Assembly (NCBI RefSeq): GCF_008630065.1
Contig: NZ_VWPL01000003.1
Location: 62,001-126,000, forward strand
From: Blastochloris sulfoviridis
GTDB lineage: Bacteria; Pseudomonadota; Alphaproteobacteria; Rhizobiales; Xanthobacteraceae
Direction of reading: 5' to 3'
DNA length: 64,000 nt
How positions within the stretch are numbered: position 1 is the stretch's first letter; each line of letters opens with the position of its first letter. The notes beneath the pieces were generated by a model. The model was not told where the DNA came from and ran no database searches. It saw only the letters and a list, made by a program, of their open reading frames with translations. Of the stretch, positions 56,615 to 64,000 are shown one piece after another. Position numbers and translations under genes: made by a program.

Positions 56615-57883
56615 ATGACCGCGACGCCCGCCCCCGCCGTGCGCCCGGCCACCGTCTCCGCATCGCTGCCGGGCTGGCGCACGCCGGGCGTGATCGTGCT
56701 CGCCGGCTGCCTGATCGCCATGATCTCGTTCGGCCCGCGCTCGGCCATGGGCTTCTTCACCAACGAGATGTCGGTGGACCGCGGCTGGGCGCTGGCGGTG
56801 TTTTCGCTGTCGGCCGCCATCCAGAACATCCTGTGGGGCATCGGCCAGCCCTTCGCCGGGGCGCTGGCCGATCGCTTCGGCGTCACCCGCGTGCTGGTGG
56901 TCGGCGCTGTGCTCTACGCCGCCGGCCTCATCTGGATGGCCAATGCCGCCGACCCGTTCTCGCTCCATATGTCGGCGGGCGTGCTGATCGGCTTCGGCCT
57001 CGCCGGCTGCTCCTTCAATCTCGTGCTGGCCGCCTTCGGCAAGCTCCTGCCGCTGTCGTGGCGGCCGATGGCGCTGGGCGCCGGCTCGGCGGCGGGCTCG
57101 TTCGGCCAGTTCCTGTTCGCCCCGCTCACGGTGTTCCTCAAGGGCGCCATCGGCTGGGAAGCGACGCTGATGCTGTTCGGCGCCGCCATGCTCATCGTGC
57201 TGCCGCTGTCGGTGGTGCTGATGACGCCGCGCGCCGAGGCGCCGGCCGATGCCCCCTCGGCCGCCGAGACCCAGACGCTGAAGGCCGCGCTGGCGGAGGC
57301 GCTCGGCCACCGCTCCTACAATCTTCTCGTCGCCGGCTTCTTCGTGTGCGGCTTCCACCTCGCCTTCATCACCATCCATCTGCCGAAATATCTGGTGGAC
57401 CACGGCATCTCGAACGCCGTCGGCGGCTGGGTGATGGCGCTGATCGGCCTGTTCAACCTCGCGGGCTCGCTGCTCGCCGGCTATTGGAGCGGAAAGGTGT
57501 CGAAGCCCTACCTCCTGTCGGCGATCTATCTCGCCCGCGCCGTGCTGATCGTCGGCTTCGTGCTGCTGCCGCTGACGCCCTTGACCGCGCTTGCCTTCGG
57601 CGCCGGGATCGGCCTTTTGTGGCTGTCCACCGTGCCGCCGACCTCGGGATTGGTGCTGGTGATGTTCGGTCCGCGCTGGATGGCGATGCTGTTCGGCGTG
57701 GTGTTCCTGTCGCACCAGGTCGGCTCGTTCCTCGGCGTGTGGCTGGCAGGACTCCTCTATGATTCCACCGGCAGCTATGACGTGGTGTGGTGGCTCGGCG
57801 TCGCGCTCGGCCTGTTCGCGGCGCTGGTGCACCTGCCGATCCAGGAGCAGCCGGTGGCGCGGGCGACGCCGGCTTCGACGTGA
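56615..57883 (+). CDS. MFS transporter (OxlT/MCT-like)
   Basis: The product has 422 residues with 12 predicted helices. The MFS signature loop reads GALADRFGVTRVLVVGA after helix 2. A duplicated two-times-six layout with a hydrophilic middle (TPRAEAPADAPSAAETQT) is present. Its start (FGPRSAMGFFTNEMSVDRGW) resembles monocarboxylate/oxalate-formate antiporter relatives. The substrate cannot be read. The ATG at 56615 follows CGGAG. acuI lies 43 bp downstream and may be co-transcribed. Confidence 0.88.
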   Translation: MTATPAPAVRPATVSASLPGWRTPGVIVLAGCLIAMISFGPRSAMGFFTNEMSVDRGWALAVFSLSAAIQNILWGIGQPFAGALADRFGVTRVLVVGAVLYAAGLIWMANAADPFSLHMSAGVLIGFGLAGCSFNLVLAAFGKLLPLSWRPMALGAGSAAGSFGQFLFAPLTVFLKGAIGWEATLMLFGAAMLIVLPLSVVLMTPRAEAPADAPSAAETQTLKAALAEALGHRSYNLLVAGFFVCGFHLAFITIHLPKYLVDHGISNAVGGWVMALIGLFNLAGSLLAGYWSGKVSKPYLLSAIYLARAVLIVGFVLLPLTPLTALAFGAGIGLLWLSTVPPTSGLVLVMFGPRWMAMLFGVVFLSHQVGSFLGVWLAGLLYDSTGSYDVVWWLGVALGLFAALVHLPIQEQPVARATPAST

Positions 57884-57926
57884 CAATCACCGCCGGCGGT
57901 GATCCGGTGGCAGGGGAGAGACTGCG

Positions 57927-58910
57927 ATGACCTTCAAGGCGATCCGGGTGGACAAGACCGATGGCGGCCAGACGCTCGGCCTCGTCGATTTCGACGAAGC
58001 CGAGCTGATGGACGGCGACGTGACGGTGCGCATCACCCACTCGACGGTGAACTACAAGGACGGGCTGGCGCTGACCGGCAAGGCGCCGGTGGTGCGGCGC
58101 TGGCCGATGATCCCGGGCATCGATTTTGCCGGCGAGGTCGAGGCCTCCTCGCACCCGGACTGGAAGCCCGGCAATGCCGTGGTGCTGAACGGCTGGGGCG
58201 TGGGCGAGACGCACCTCGGCGGCTTTGCCGGGAAGGCCCGCGTCAAGGGCGACTGGCTGGTGCCGCTGCCCGAGAGCCTGAGCGCGGCCGAGGCGATGGC
58301 TATCGGCACCGCCGGCTTCACCGCCATGCTGAGCGTGATGGCGCTGGAGCGCCAGCGCCTTTCCCCCGACCGTGGCCCGGTGATCGTGACGGGGGCCGCC
58401 GGCGGCGTCGGCTCGGTGGCGATCGCGCTGCTCGCCAAGCTCGGCTGGCACGTCGTCGCCGCGACCGGCCGCCTCAATGAGGCGGACTACCTCAAAGAGC
58501 TCGGCGCTTCCGAGGTGATCGACCGCTCGGAGCTCGCCGGCCCGCCGCGCCCGCTCGCCAAGGAACGCTGGGCCGCCGGCATCGATACGGTCGGCTCGAC
58601 GCCGCTCGCCAACATGCTGTCGATGATCCGCTATGGCGGGTCGGTGGCGGCCTGCGGGCTCGCCGCCGGCATGGACCTGCCGACCTCGGTGGCGCCGTTC
58701 ATCCTGCGCGGCGTGTCGCTGCTCGGCATCGATTCGGTGATGTGCCCGATCGCCCGCCGGCGCGAGGCGTGGGCGCGGCTCGCCGCCGACATCGACCACA
58801 CAAAGCTTGAGGCGATGACCCGCACCATCGGGCTCGAGGACGTCGAGGCCGCCGGCCGCGACATTCTTGAAGGCCGGGTCCGCGGCCGGGTGGTGGTCGA
58901 GATCGGGTGA
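57927..58910 (+). CDS. acuI: acryloyl-CoA reductase / YhdH family oxidoreductase
   Basis: The MDR-superfamily reductase has 327 residues. It shows NYKDGLALTGKAPVV, PMIPGIDFAGEVEAS, the NADPH-binding VTGAAGGVGSVAIALLAKLG and a zinc-free active site. The sequence style is AcuI/YhdH, which reduces toxic acryloyl-CoA to propionyl-CoA with NADPH in propionate-type pathways. It follows a putative monocarboxylate transporter, which fits import and use of a small organic acid (inference). Confidence 0.92.
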   Translation: MTFKAIRVDKTDGGQTLGLVDFDEAELMDGDVTVRITHSTVNYKDGLALTGKAPVVRRWPMIPGIDFAGEVEASSHPDWKPGNAVVLNGWGVGETHLGGFAGKARVKGDWLVPLPESLSAAEAMAIGTAGFTAMLSVMALERQRLSPDRGPVIVTGAAGGVGSVAIALLAKLGWHVVAATGRLNEADYLKELGASEVIDRSELAGPPRPLAKERWAAGIDTVGSTPLANMLSMIRYGGSVAACGLAAGMDLPTSVAPFILRGVSLLGIDSVMCPIARRREAWARLAADIDHTKLEAMTRTIGLEDVEAAGRDILEGRVRGRVVVEIG

Positions 58911-58952
58911 CGCGCCGAGCCGGGACCGTTCGCGGAGGGCCGTAGGGCCGTA

Positions 58953-59030
58953 GGGCGCAATAGCGAAGCGTATTGCGCCGAGACCAACGCGGATGCCGGA
59001 ATGGCGGAATACGCTTCGCTATTCCACCCT
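58953..59030. repeat. second copy of the paired hairpins with complementary loops
   Basis: GGCGCAATA-GCGAAGCG-TATTGCGCC is followed by GGCGGAATA-CGCTTCGC-TATTCCACC. It lies between acuI and mutL and is nearly identical to 18164-18240. Confidence 0.8.
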
Positions 59031-59106
59031 GCAGATGCGGCTTCCGGATGCGCTATGTTGGCTCACGTTCCCCGCCAACCATCAGACCCCCTGAGCCCGA
59101 AACGCG

Positions 59107-60891
59107 ATGCCGGTCCGTCTGCTGCCCCCCGTCATGATCGACCGCATCGCCGCCGGCGAGGTGGTCGAGCGGCCGGCCTCCGTGGTCAAGGAACTGGTCG
59201 AAAACGCGCTCGATGCGGGTGCCGCCCGCATCGAGGTGGTGGTGGATGGCGGCGGCCGGCGGCTCATCCGGGTTGCCGATGACGGCATCGGCATGGCGCC
59301 GCCGGATCTGGAGATGGCGGTCGAGCGCCACGCCACCTCCAAGCTCTCCGCCGAATCCGACCTGCTCGCCATCGCCACGCTCGGCTTTCGCGGCGAGGCG
59401 CTGCCCTCGATCGGCGCGGTGGCGAAGCTCTCGATCGCCTCGCGCGCCCAGGGCGGCGAGGCGCACGGGCTGGAGGTTGTGGCCGGGCGCAAGTCCGAGG
59501 TGCGGCCGGCGGCGCTTTCCGCCGGCACCCGCGTCGAGGTGCGCGACCTGTTCTTCGCCACCCCGGCGCGCCTGAAGTTCCTGAAGAGCGATCGCGCCGA
59601 AAGCGCGGCGGCCGTCGATGTCGTCAAGCGCCTGGCTATGAGCCGGCCGGACATCGCCTTCACTTTGGTCACCGAGGAGCGCGATCCCGTCACCTATGCC
59701 GCGCGCGGCCATGACATCGCCGCCCGGCTCGCCCGCGTCGGCGATATCCTCGGGGCCGACTTCCGCGCCAACGCCGTGCCGGTGGCGGCCGAGAAGGAGG
59801 GCGTGCGGCTTGCCGGCGTCGCCGGCCTGCCGGCCGTGGCGCGCGGCAATGCGCTCGCGCAATATTTGTTCGTCAATGGCCGGCCGGTGAAGGACAAGCT
59901 GCTGCTCGGCGCGCTGCGCGCGGCCTACGCCGACCTCATCCCGTCAGGGCGCTTCGCCGCCGCCGCGCTGTGGCTGGAGCTCGACCCGCGCGAGGTCGAC
60001 GTCAATGTCCACCCCGCCAAGACCGAGGTGCGCTTCCGCGACGCCGGGCTGGTGCGCGGACTGCTGGTCGCGGGCCTGCGCGCCGCACTCCACGGCGAGG
60101 CCCACCGTTCGGCCGCGGCCCCCGCCCGGCCGTTCCAGACGCTCAGGCCATCAAGCCCGCCGCGGCCATCCGGCATCGCCGGCTGGCGGCCGGAGACCTC
60201 GCCGGCCGCACCGCCCGGCCTGTCCGAGCCGCGGCAGACGGCGTTCTCGGGCCTCGCGCCCGCGGCCGATGCCCGCGCCGGGCAGGCCGCCCCAGAGACA
60301 GAGCCGGCGAACCACCCGCTCGGCGCCGCCCGCGCCCAGCTTCACGCCACCTACATCGTCGCCGAGACCGAAGGCGGCCTCGTCATCGTCGACCAGCACG
60401 CCGCGCACGAGCGCCTGGTCTATGAGCGCATGAAGCGCCAGCTCGCGGGTGGCGGCATCGCCCGCCAGATGCTCTTGGTGCCGGCGGTGGTCGAACTCGA
60501 CCCCGACGACGCGGCACGGCTCGCCGCCCGCGCCGATGCGCTGGCAACCTTCGGGCTGGTGCTGGAGAGCTTCGGCCCCGGCGCGGTGATGGTGCGCGAG
60601 GTGCCGGCGCTGCTCGGCGACGCCGATGTGGTGAAACTGGTGCGCGACCTCGCCGACCACCTCGCCGAGTGGGACGACGCGCTGCCGCTGGAACGCCGCC
60701 TGCTGCACGTCGCTGCCACCATGGCCTGCCACGGCTCGGTGCGCGCCGGCCGCCGCCTGAAGCCGGAGGAGATGAACGCGCTCTTGCGCGAGATGGAGGC
60801 GACCCCGAACGCCGGCCAGTGCAATCACGGCCGGCCGACCTATGTCACCCTGTCGCTCGCCGACATCGAGCGGCTGTTCGGGCGGCGATAG
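59107..60891 (+). CDS. mutL: DNA mismatch repair protein MutL
   Basis: The product has 594 residues. GHKL ATPase motifs are [34 protein letters not shown] and [12 protein letters not shown], plus [16 protein letters not shown]. The C-terminal domain keeps the endonuclease motif [12 protein letters not shown], as expected for species without MutH. A long Pro/Ala linker joins the two. It repairs mismatches with MutS. The stop codon TAG is formed at the edge of a RIME-like repeat that begins there. Confidence 0.97.
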   Translation: MPVRLLPPVMIDRIAAGEVVERPASVVKELVENALDAGAARIEVVVDGGGRRLIRVADDGIGMAPPDLEMAVERHATSKLSAESDLLAIATLGFRGEALPSIGAVAKLSIASRAQGGEAHGLEVVAGRKSEVRPAALSAGTRVEVRDLFFATPARLKFLKSDRAESAAAVDVVKRLAMSRPDIAFTLVTEERDPVTYAARGHDIAARLARVGDILGADFRANAVPVAAEKEGVRLAGVAGLPAVARGNALAQYLFVNGRPVKDKLLLGALRAAYADLIPSGRFAAAALWLELDPREVDVNVHPAKTEVRFRDAGLVRGLLVAGLRAALHGEAHRSAAAPARPFQTLRPSSPPRPSGIAGWRPETSPAAPPGLSEPRQTAFSGLAPAADARAGQAAPETEPANHPLGAARAQLHATYIVAETEGGLVIVDQHAAHERLVYERMKRQLAGGGIARQMLLVPAVVELDPDDAARLAARADALATFGLVLESFGPGAVMVREVPALLGDADVVKLVRDLADHLAEWDDALPLERRLLHVAATMACHGSVRAGRRLKPEEMNALLREMEATPNAGQCNHGRPTYVTLSLADIERLFGRR

Positions 60892-60947
60892 AGCATTCTC
60901 CGCAAAAGTGGATACCGGTTTTGCGGAAGAGAATGCGATAAAACAAA
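60889..60947. repeat. half RIME-like element at the mutL stop
   Basis: TAGAGCATTCTCCGCAAAAG starts in the mutL stop codon. The first hairpin is complete and the second is missing. It is followed at once by a full copy. Confidence 0.8.
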
Positions 60948-60953
60948 AACTTG

Positions 60954-61055
60954 GAGCATTCTCCGCAAAAGTGGGAACCGGTTTTGCGGAAGAGAATGCG
61001 ACAACTCAAGAGCTTAGAGCGTCCGGCCTGATGCATCAGATCGGCGGACGCTCGA
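60954..61055. repeat. full RIME-like element downstream of mutL
   Basis: Both hairpins are present: GCATTCTC/GAGAATGC with the AACCGGTT core, and GAGCGTCCG/CGGACGCTC around TGATGCATCA. It is the best-conserved copy in the window. Confidence 0.9.
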
Positions 61056-61063
61056 GCCCGCGC

Positions 61064-61100
61064 TTGTTCGGTCACGGCGGAGGACTTACATTGTAAGTCC
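61064..61100 (+). promoter_or_regulatory. mazEF-type promoter with palindromic operator
   Basis: GGACTTACA-T-TGTAAGTCC (61082-61100) is a perfect 9+1+9 palindrome directly before the ribosome site. A -35-like TTGTTC (61064-61069) with a 17-bp spacer puts the -10 TACATT inside it. This is expected for autorepression by the antitoxin. Confidence 0.75.
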
Positions 61101-61110
61101 GGAGGGTGTG

Positions 61111-61365
61111 ATGCGGACCAATCTCGTCAGGATCGGCAATTCCAAGGGCGTGCGGATCCCCAAGGCGATCCGCGACCAGCTCGGCTTCACCGACACGGTC
61201 GAGATGACCGTGCGCGGCGGCGAGCTGGTGCTGAGCCCGGTGACCCACCCCCGCGCCGGCTGGGAGGAGGCGTTCCGGGCCGACCCGCCGCGGCCTGATG
61301 ATGAGAACCCCTGGGCCGGAGCCGGCAGCCTGACCGAGTTCGACGACAAGGACTGGACGTGGTGA
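61111..61365 (+). CDS. AbrB/MazE-type antitoxin
   Basis: The product has 84 residues. It opens with a swapped-hairpin AbrB/MazE domain (RTNLVRIGNSKGVRIPKAIR). The tail is acidic and Trp-rich (SLTEFDDKDWTW), as expected for the part that blocks a MazF dimer. The ATG at 61111 follows GGAGG. It overlaps the toxin gene by 4 bp. The DNA-binding half most likely binds the palindrome upstream. Confidence 0.9.
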   Translation: MRTNLVRIGNSKGVRIPKAIRDQLGFTDTVEMTVRGGELVLSPVTHPRAGWEEAFRADPPRPDDENPWAGAGSLTEFDDKDWTW

Positions 61366-61703
61366 GCGGGCAGGCGCGGCCCGAGCCGAAACGGTTCGAG
61401 GTCTGGCAGGTCGCACTCGACCCGACGATCGGCTCGGAGATCAGCAAGGTCCGGCCTTGCGTGGTGATTTCGCCGGATCAGATGAACGGCGTCCTCGCCA
61501 CCGTCATCGTCGCGCCCTTGACCAGCACGCACAAACGCTGGCCGAGTCGGGTCGTGGCCGAGTTCGGCGGCAGGACCGGTGACATTGCACTCGATCATCT
61601 ACGCTCGGTCGACAAGCAGCGGCTGCGGCGCCGGTTGGGAACGCTCGATCCGGCAGTTGCCGGTGAGGTGCTGGAGACGCTTGTCGCGATGTTCCAAGCG
61701 TAG
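61362..61703 (+). CDS. MazF/PemK-family endoribonuclease toxin
   Basis: The product has 113 residues from a GTG overlapping the antitoxin stop (GTGA); the GTG one codon earlier is also possible. It includes FEVWQVALDPTIGSEISKVRP (the basic loop), CVVISPDQMN, VIVAPLTS and the Asp/Arg region IALDHLRSVDKQRL. MazF toxins cut mRNA or tRNA at short single-stranded motifs. The cut site cannot be read. It is placed just before the convergent rsmD gene. Confidence 0.92.
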   Translation: MSGQARPEPKRFEVWQVALDPTIGSEISKVRPCVVISPDQMNGVLATVIVAPLTSTHKRWPSRVVAEFGGRTGDIALDHLRSVDKQRLRRRLGTLDPAVAGEVLETLVAMFQA

Positions 61704-61706
61704 AGC

Positions 61707-62267
61707 TCAAGCGCCGGTGTGCTGCAGCACCGTCACCTCGCTCTCGCCATAGCTTCGGCGCTCCAGCTCGGCGAAACCCTCGGGCGGGGTGAAGCCGGCT
61801 TCGGCCGCCTCCTCCACCACCACCAGCGCGACCGGGGCGAGCCAGCCGCCGTCACGGGCGGCAACCAGCGCCCGCTCGGCGAGTCCTTGGCGATAGGGTG
61901 GATCGCAGAACACCAGCGAGAACGGCTCGAACGGCGCGGCGGGGCCGAGCTTCGTGGCGTCGCGGCGCAGCACCCGCGTCATGCCGGCCAGCCCCATCGC
62001 ATCGATATTGGCGCGGATCAGCCCGCGCGCCTCGGCGCCGTCATCGACGAAGGCGGCAAAGCGCGCCCCGCGCGACAGCGCCTCCAGCCCCAGCGCGCCG
62101 GTGCCGGCGAACAGATCCAGCACCCGCGCCCCCTCGCACACGTCGCCATAGGCGTGGGCCAGGACGTTGAACAGGCTCTCGCGCAGCCGGTCGGCAGTCG
62201 GCCGGATGTCGTGCGATCTCGGGCTCGCCAGCGCGCGGCCCTTGAACCGCCCTCCGACGATGCGCAT
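61707..62267 (-). CDS. rsmD: 16S rRNA (guanine(966)-N(2))-methyltransferase RsmD
   Basis: The product has 186 residues. MRIVGGRFKGRALASP, RPTADRLRESLFNVL, SAM-binding VLDLFAGTGALGLEALSRGA and catalytic FCDPPYRQGL are all typical. It methylates G966 of 16S rRNA. It starts 3 bp after the stop of the pseudouridine synthase gene, so both rRNA-modifying enzymes are co-transcribed. Confidence 0.96.
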   Translation of the reverse strand: MRIVGGRFKGRALASPRSHDIRPTADRLRESLFNVLAHAYGDVCEGARVLDLFAGTGALGLEALSRGARFAAFVDDGAEARGLIRANIDAMGLAGMTRVLRRDATKLGPAAPFEPFSLVFCDPPYRQGLAERALVAARDGGWLAPVALVVVEEAAEAGFTPPEGFAELERRSYGESEVTVLQHTGA

Positions 62268-62270
62268 CGC

Positions 62271-64000
62271 CTACTCCGGCCGCGGCTTGCGCGGGCCGCG
62301 CGGCTTGTCGAAGCCGGGCTTGCCGCCAGGACGGCCAGGTCGCGCGCCCCCCGGCTTGCCGCCGAACTTGTTGCCGCCAAATTTGCTGCCCGGCCGATCG
62401 CCGCGCGGCTTGAACGGACGATCCCCCTCAGGCCGCTCGCTGCGGGCACGGAACGGCCGCTCACCGCCCTCGCTCCGCTCGCGGAACGGCCGGTCGCCAC
62501 GCGGCTTGAACGGACGATCCCCCTCAGGCCGCTCGCTGCGGGCACGGAACGGACGCTCGCCGCCCTCGCTCCGATCGCGGAACGGCCGGTCGCCACGCGG
62601 CTTGAACGGACGATCCCCCTCAGGCCGCTCGCTGCGGGTGCGGAAGGAGCGCTCGCCCCCCTCGCCCCGATCCCGGAACGGCCGGTCGCCACGCGGCTTG
62701 AACGGGCGCTCGCCCTCGGGCCGCTCGCTGCGGGCGCGGAACGGACGCTCGCCGCCCTCGCTCCGATCGCGGAACGGACGGTCACCGCGCGGCTTGAACG
62801 GACGATCCCCCTCAGGCCGCTCGCTGCGGGCACGGAACGGACGCTCGCCGCCCTCGCTCCGATCGCGGAACGGCCGGTCGCCACGCGGCTTGAACGGACG
62901 ATCCCCCTCAGGCCGCTCGCTGCGGGTGCGGAAGGAGCGCTCGCCCCCCTCGCCCCGATCCCGGAACGGCCGGTCGCCACGCGGCTTGAACGGGCGCTCG
63001 CCCTCGGGCCGCTCGCTGCGGGCGCGGAACGGACGCTCGCCGCCCTCGCTCCGATCGCGGAACGGACGGTCACCGCGCGGCTTGAACGGACGATCCCCCT
63101 CAGGCCGCTCGCTGCGGGCACGGAACGGACGCTCGCCGCCCTCGCTCCGATCGCGGAACGGCCGGTCGCCACGCGGCTTGAACGGACGATCCCCCTCAGG
63201 CCGCTCGCTGCGGGTGCGGAAGGAGCGCTCGCCCCCCTCGCCCCGATCCCGGAACGGCCGGTCGCCACGCGGCTTGAACGGACGATCCCCCTCAGGCCGC
63301 TCGCTGCGGGCACGGAACGGACGCTCACCGCCCTCGCCCCGATCGCGGAAAGGCTTGTCGCCCCGCGGCTTGAACGGGCGATCTCCCGGCGGGTTGTCAC
63401 CGTGCCGGATGAACGGGCGCGCTCGCTCGGCGGGCATTGCCGACGCCTCGGGCGGCGGTGCCGGCGAGCCGACCCGCTCGACCAGGATCGACCGGCCCTT
63501 GCGGTCCTCGGTCTGGCCGCGGCGCTTGGGCCGCGTGTCCTCGGAGGCCGGCGGAATGGCGGCGCGCTCGCGCCGTGGCAGCCGCCGCTTCGGCACGTCC
63601 TCGCCCTCCGGCGCGGCGCGCCAGATCGAGGGCTTGCGGCGATTGGACGGCTCGCGCAGCGGCCGATCGCTCCGCTCGGGACGCCCGCGCCGTTCGCCAC
63701 GTTCGGGCCCGTCCTCGAAGCGGTCGCGCGCTGGCCGCTCGTCCTGAGCGACGCGATCCTGGCGCACGGGACGCTCGGTCCGGCCCGGCTCCTGCCGCAC
63801 GGGCGCTTTCCGGGCCGGTTCTTTGTGCGCGGGTTTGGCGTCGCCATAGTCGCGCAGCGGGGCGGCGAAATCGACGCCGGCGATCGCCGCCAACTGCTCG
63901 CCGATCTGGTCGCGCAGCACCCGCGTTTTGACCTCCTCGATCGCCCCCTCCGCCAACTCGCCGAGCTGGAACGGGCCGAAGGAGAGCCGGATCAGCCGGT
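62271..64000 (-). CDS. RluB/RsuA-type pseudouridine synthase with repeat tail (partial)
   Basis: The frame enters from the right edge. The first visible residues, RLIRLSFGPFQLGEL, then EVKTRVLRDQIG, are the usual end of an RsuA/RluB pseudouridine synthase catalytic domain. It modifies rRNA. After this comes a highly charged tail of more than 500 residues. A basic linker is followed by about ten copies of a 32-residue unit built from SERPEGDRPFKPR, GDRPFRDR and GEGGERSFRTR or SEGGERPFRAR. It ends in a Gly/Lys/Pro/Arg-rich basic segment. Rhizobial members often carry long charged tails, possibly for RNA contact. It continues beyond the window, so the catalytic part is not visible. Confidence 0.88.
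   Translation of the reverse strand, partial: RLIRLSFGPFQLGELAEGAIEEVKTRVLRDQIGEQLAAIAGVDFAAPLRDYGDAKPAHKEPARKAPVRQEPGRTERPVRQDRVAQDERPARDRFEDGPERGERRGRPERSDRPLREPSNRRKPSIWRAAPEGEDVPKRRLPRRERAAIPPASEDTRPKRRGQTEDRKGRSILVERVGSPAPPPEASAMPAERARPFIRHGDNPPGDRPFKPRGDKPFRDRGEGGERPFRARSERPEGDRPFKPRGDRPFRDRGEGGERSFRTRSERPEGDRPFKPRGDRPFRDRSEGGERPFRARSERPEGDRPFKPRGDRPFRDRSEGGERPFRARSERPEGERPFKPRGDRPFRDRGEGGERSFRTRSERPEGDRPFKPRGDRPFRDRSEGGERPFRARSERPEGDRPFKPRGDRPFRDRSEGGERPFRARSERPEGERPFKPRGDRPFRDRGEGGERSFRTRSERPEGDRPFKPRGDRPFRDRSEGGERPFRARSERPEGDRPFKPRGDRPFRERSEGGERPFRARSERPEGDRPFKPRGDRPGSKFGGNKFGGKPGGARPGRPGGKPGFDKPRGPRKPRPE
62404..63400. repeat. 96-bp coding tandem repeats with 288-bp higher-order period
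   Basis: Landmarks such as CGATCCCCCTCAGG recur at 62419, 62515 and 62611 (96-bp steps). A variant unit with GTGCGGAAGGAGCGCTCGCC recurs near 62638, 62926 and 63214 (288-bp steps). About ten units are present, in frame with the pseudouridine synthase. The opposite strand also stays open across the array. Confidence 0.93.

Noticed and set aside
62404-63400. Regular repeats that could suggest a CRISPR array
   Set aside because: Units are 96 bp without unique spacers, keep frame and encode protein; no cas genes nearby.
62167-63747. Open plus-strand frame of 526 codons opposite the pseudouridine synthase tail
   Set aside because: It is opened by the 96-bp repeat in the coding strand; it yields only SGR/NGRSP-type low complexity and has no family features.

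Overview
The window looks like the chromosome of an alphaproteobacterium of the order Hyphomicrobiales (Rhizobiales). It is high in GC and carries the alphaproteobacterial gene blocks mutY-DUF721-dsbA-smc, atpI-B-E-F'-F (F0 genes apart from F1), gcvT-H-PA-PB with split glycine dehydrogenase, ileS-lspA-M16-M16, a hemA-type 5-aminolevulinate synthase, ccoHIS, and many RIME/REP-like palindromic repeats. An FNR/FixK box before hemA, cbb3 oxidase assembly genes and a galactolipid-synthase-like glycosyltransferase suit a microaerobic or phototrophic lifestyle (for example a Rhodoplanes/Blastochloris relative), but no photosynthesis gene is present and I cannot name the genus.

Layout. 1-2.4 kb: the tail of a Sel1-like gene, a tRNA-Ser, and a small toxin-antitoxin islet at the tRNA 3' end. 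2.5-8.6 kb: an M15 peptidase gene with a palindromic repeat inside its frame, a small membrane protein, a universal stress protein, and ccoS/ccoI/ccoH. 8.6-14.5 kb: mutY diverging from DUF721, a DsbA-like oxidoreductase and smc. 14.6-17.6 kb: the F0 operon with a clear -35/-10 promoter and three-hairpin mosaic elements in its leader and after atpE. 17.6-18.2 kb: a tandem repeat array. 18.2-32.7 kb: a long minus-strand series with gcv genes, a lipoprotein, two M16 proteins, lspA, two unknown small genes and ileS. 33-39.4 kb: a chemoreceptor, ribF, a MaoC dehydratase, a CheY/CheZ pair and a HAD hydrolase. 39.7-45.5 kb: hisS with a striking low-GC insertion, an exported protein, a sigma-54 activator and a class III aminotransferase. 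45.6-56 kb: an NAD-related region with a NadQ-like Nudix regulator, a tyrosine phosphatase and an HD hydrolase, then an MGDG-synthase-like gene, hemA, ubiE and nadC/nadB/nadA with a perfect 27-bp palindrome at the nadA promoter. 56-64 kb: an MFS transporter, acuI, mutL, a mazEF-type pair with its own palindromic operator, rsmD, and an RluB/RsuA-type pseudouridine synthase with a long 96-bp-repeat tail that leaves the window.

The most unusual signals are: the 43% GC insertion in HisRS (and a weaker composition dip in IleRS); a RIME-like repeat translated inside a peptidase; the composite three-hairpin elements that abut stop codons in the atp and nad operons; the integrase-less toxin-antitoxin islet at tRNA-Ser; the NadQ cluster paired with the nadA operator; and the 288-bp higher-order repeat in the pseudouridine synthase tail. 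Start codons were chosen from Shine-Dalgarno sites and family alignment known from memory; nothing was checked against a database.
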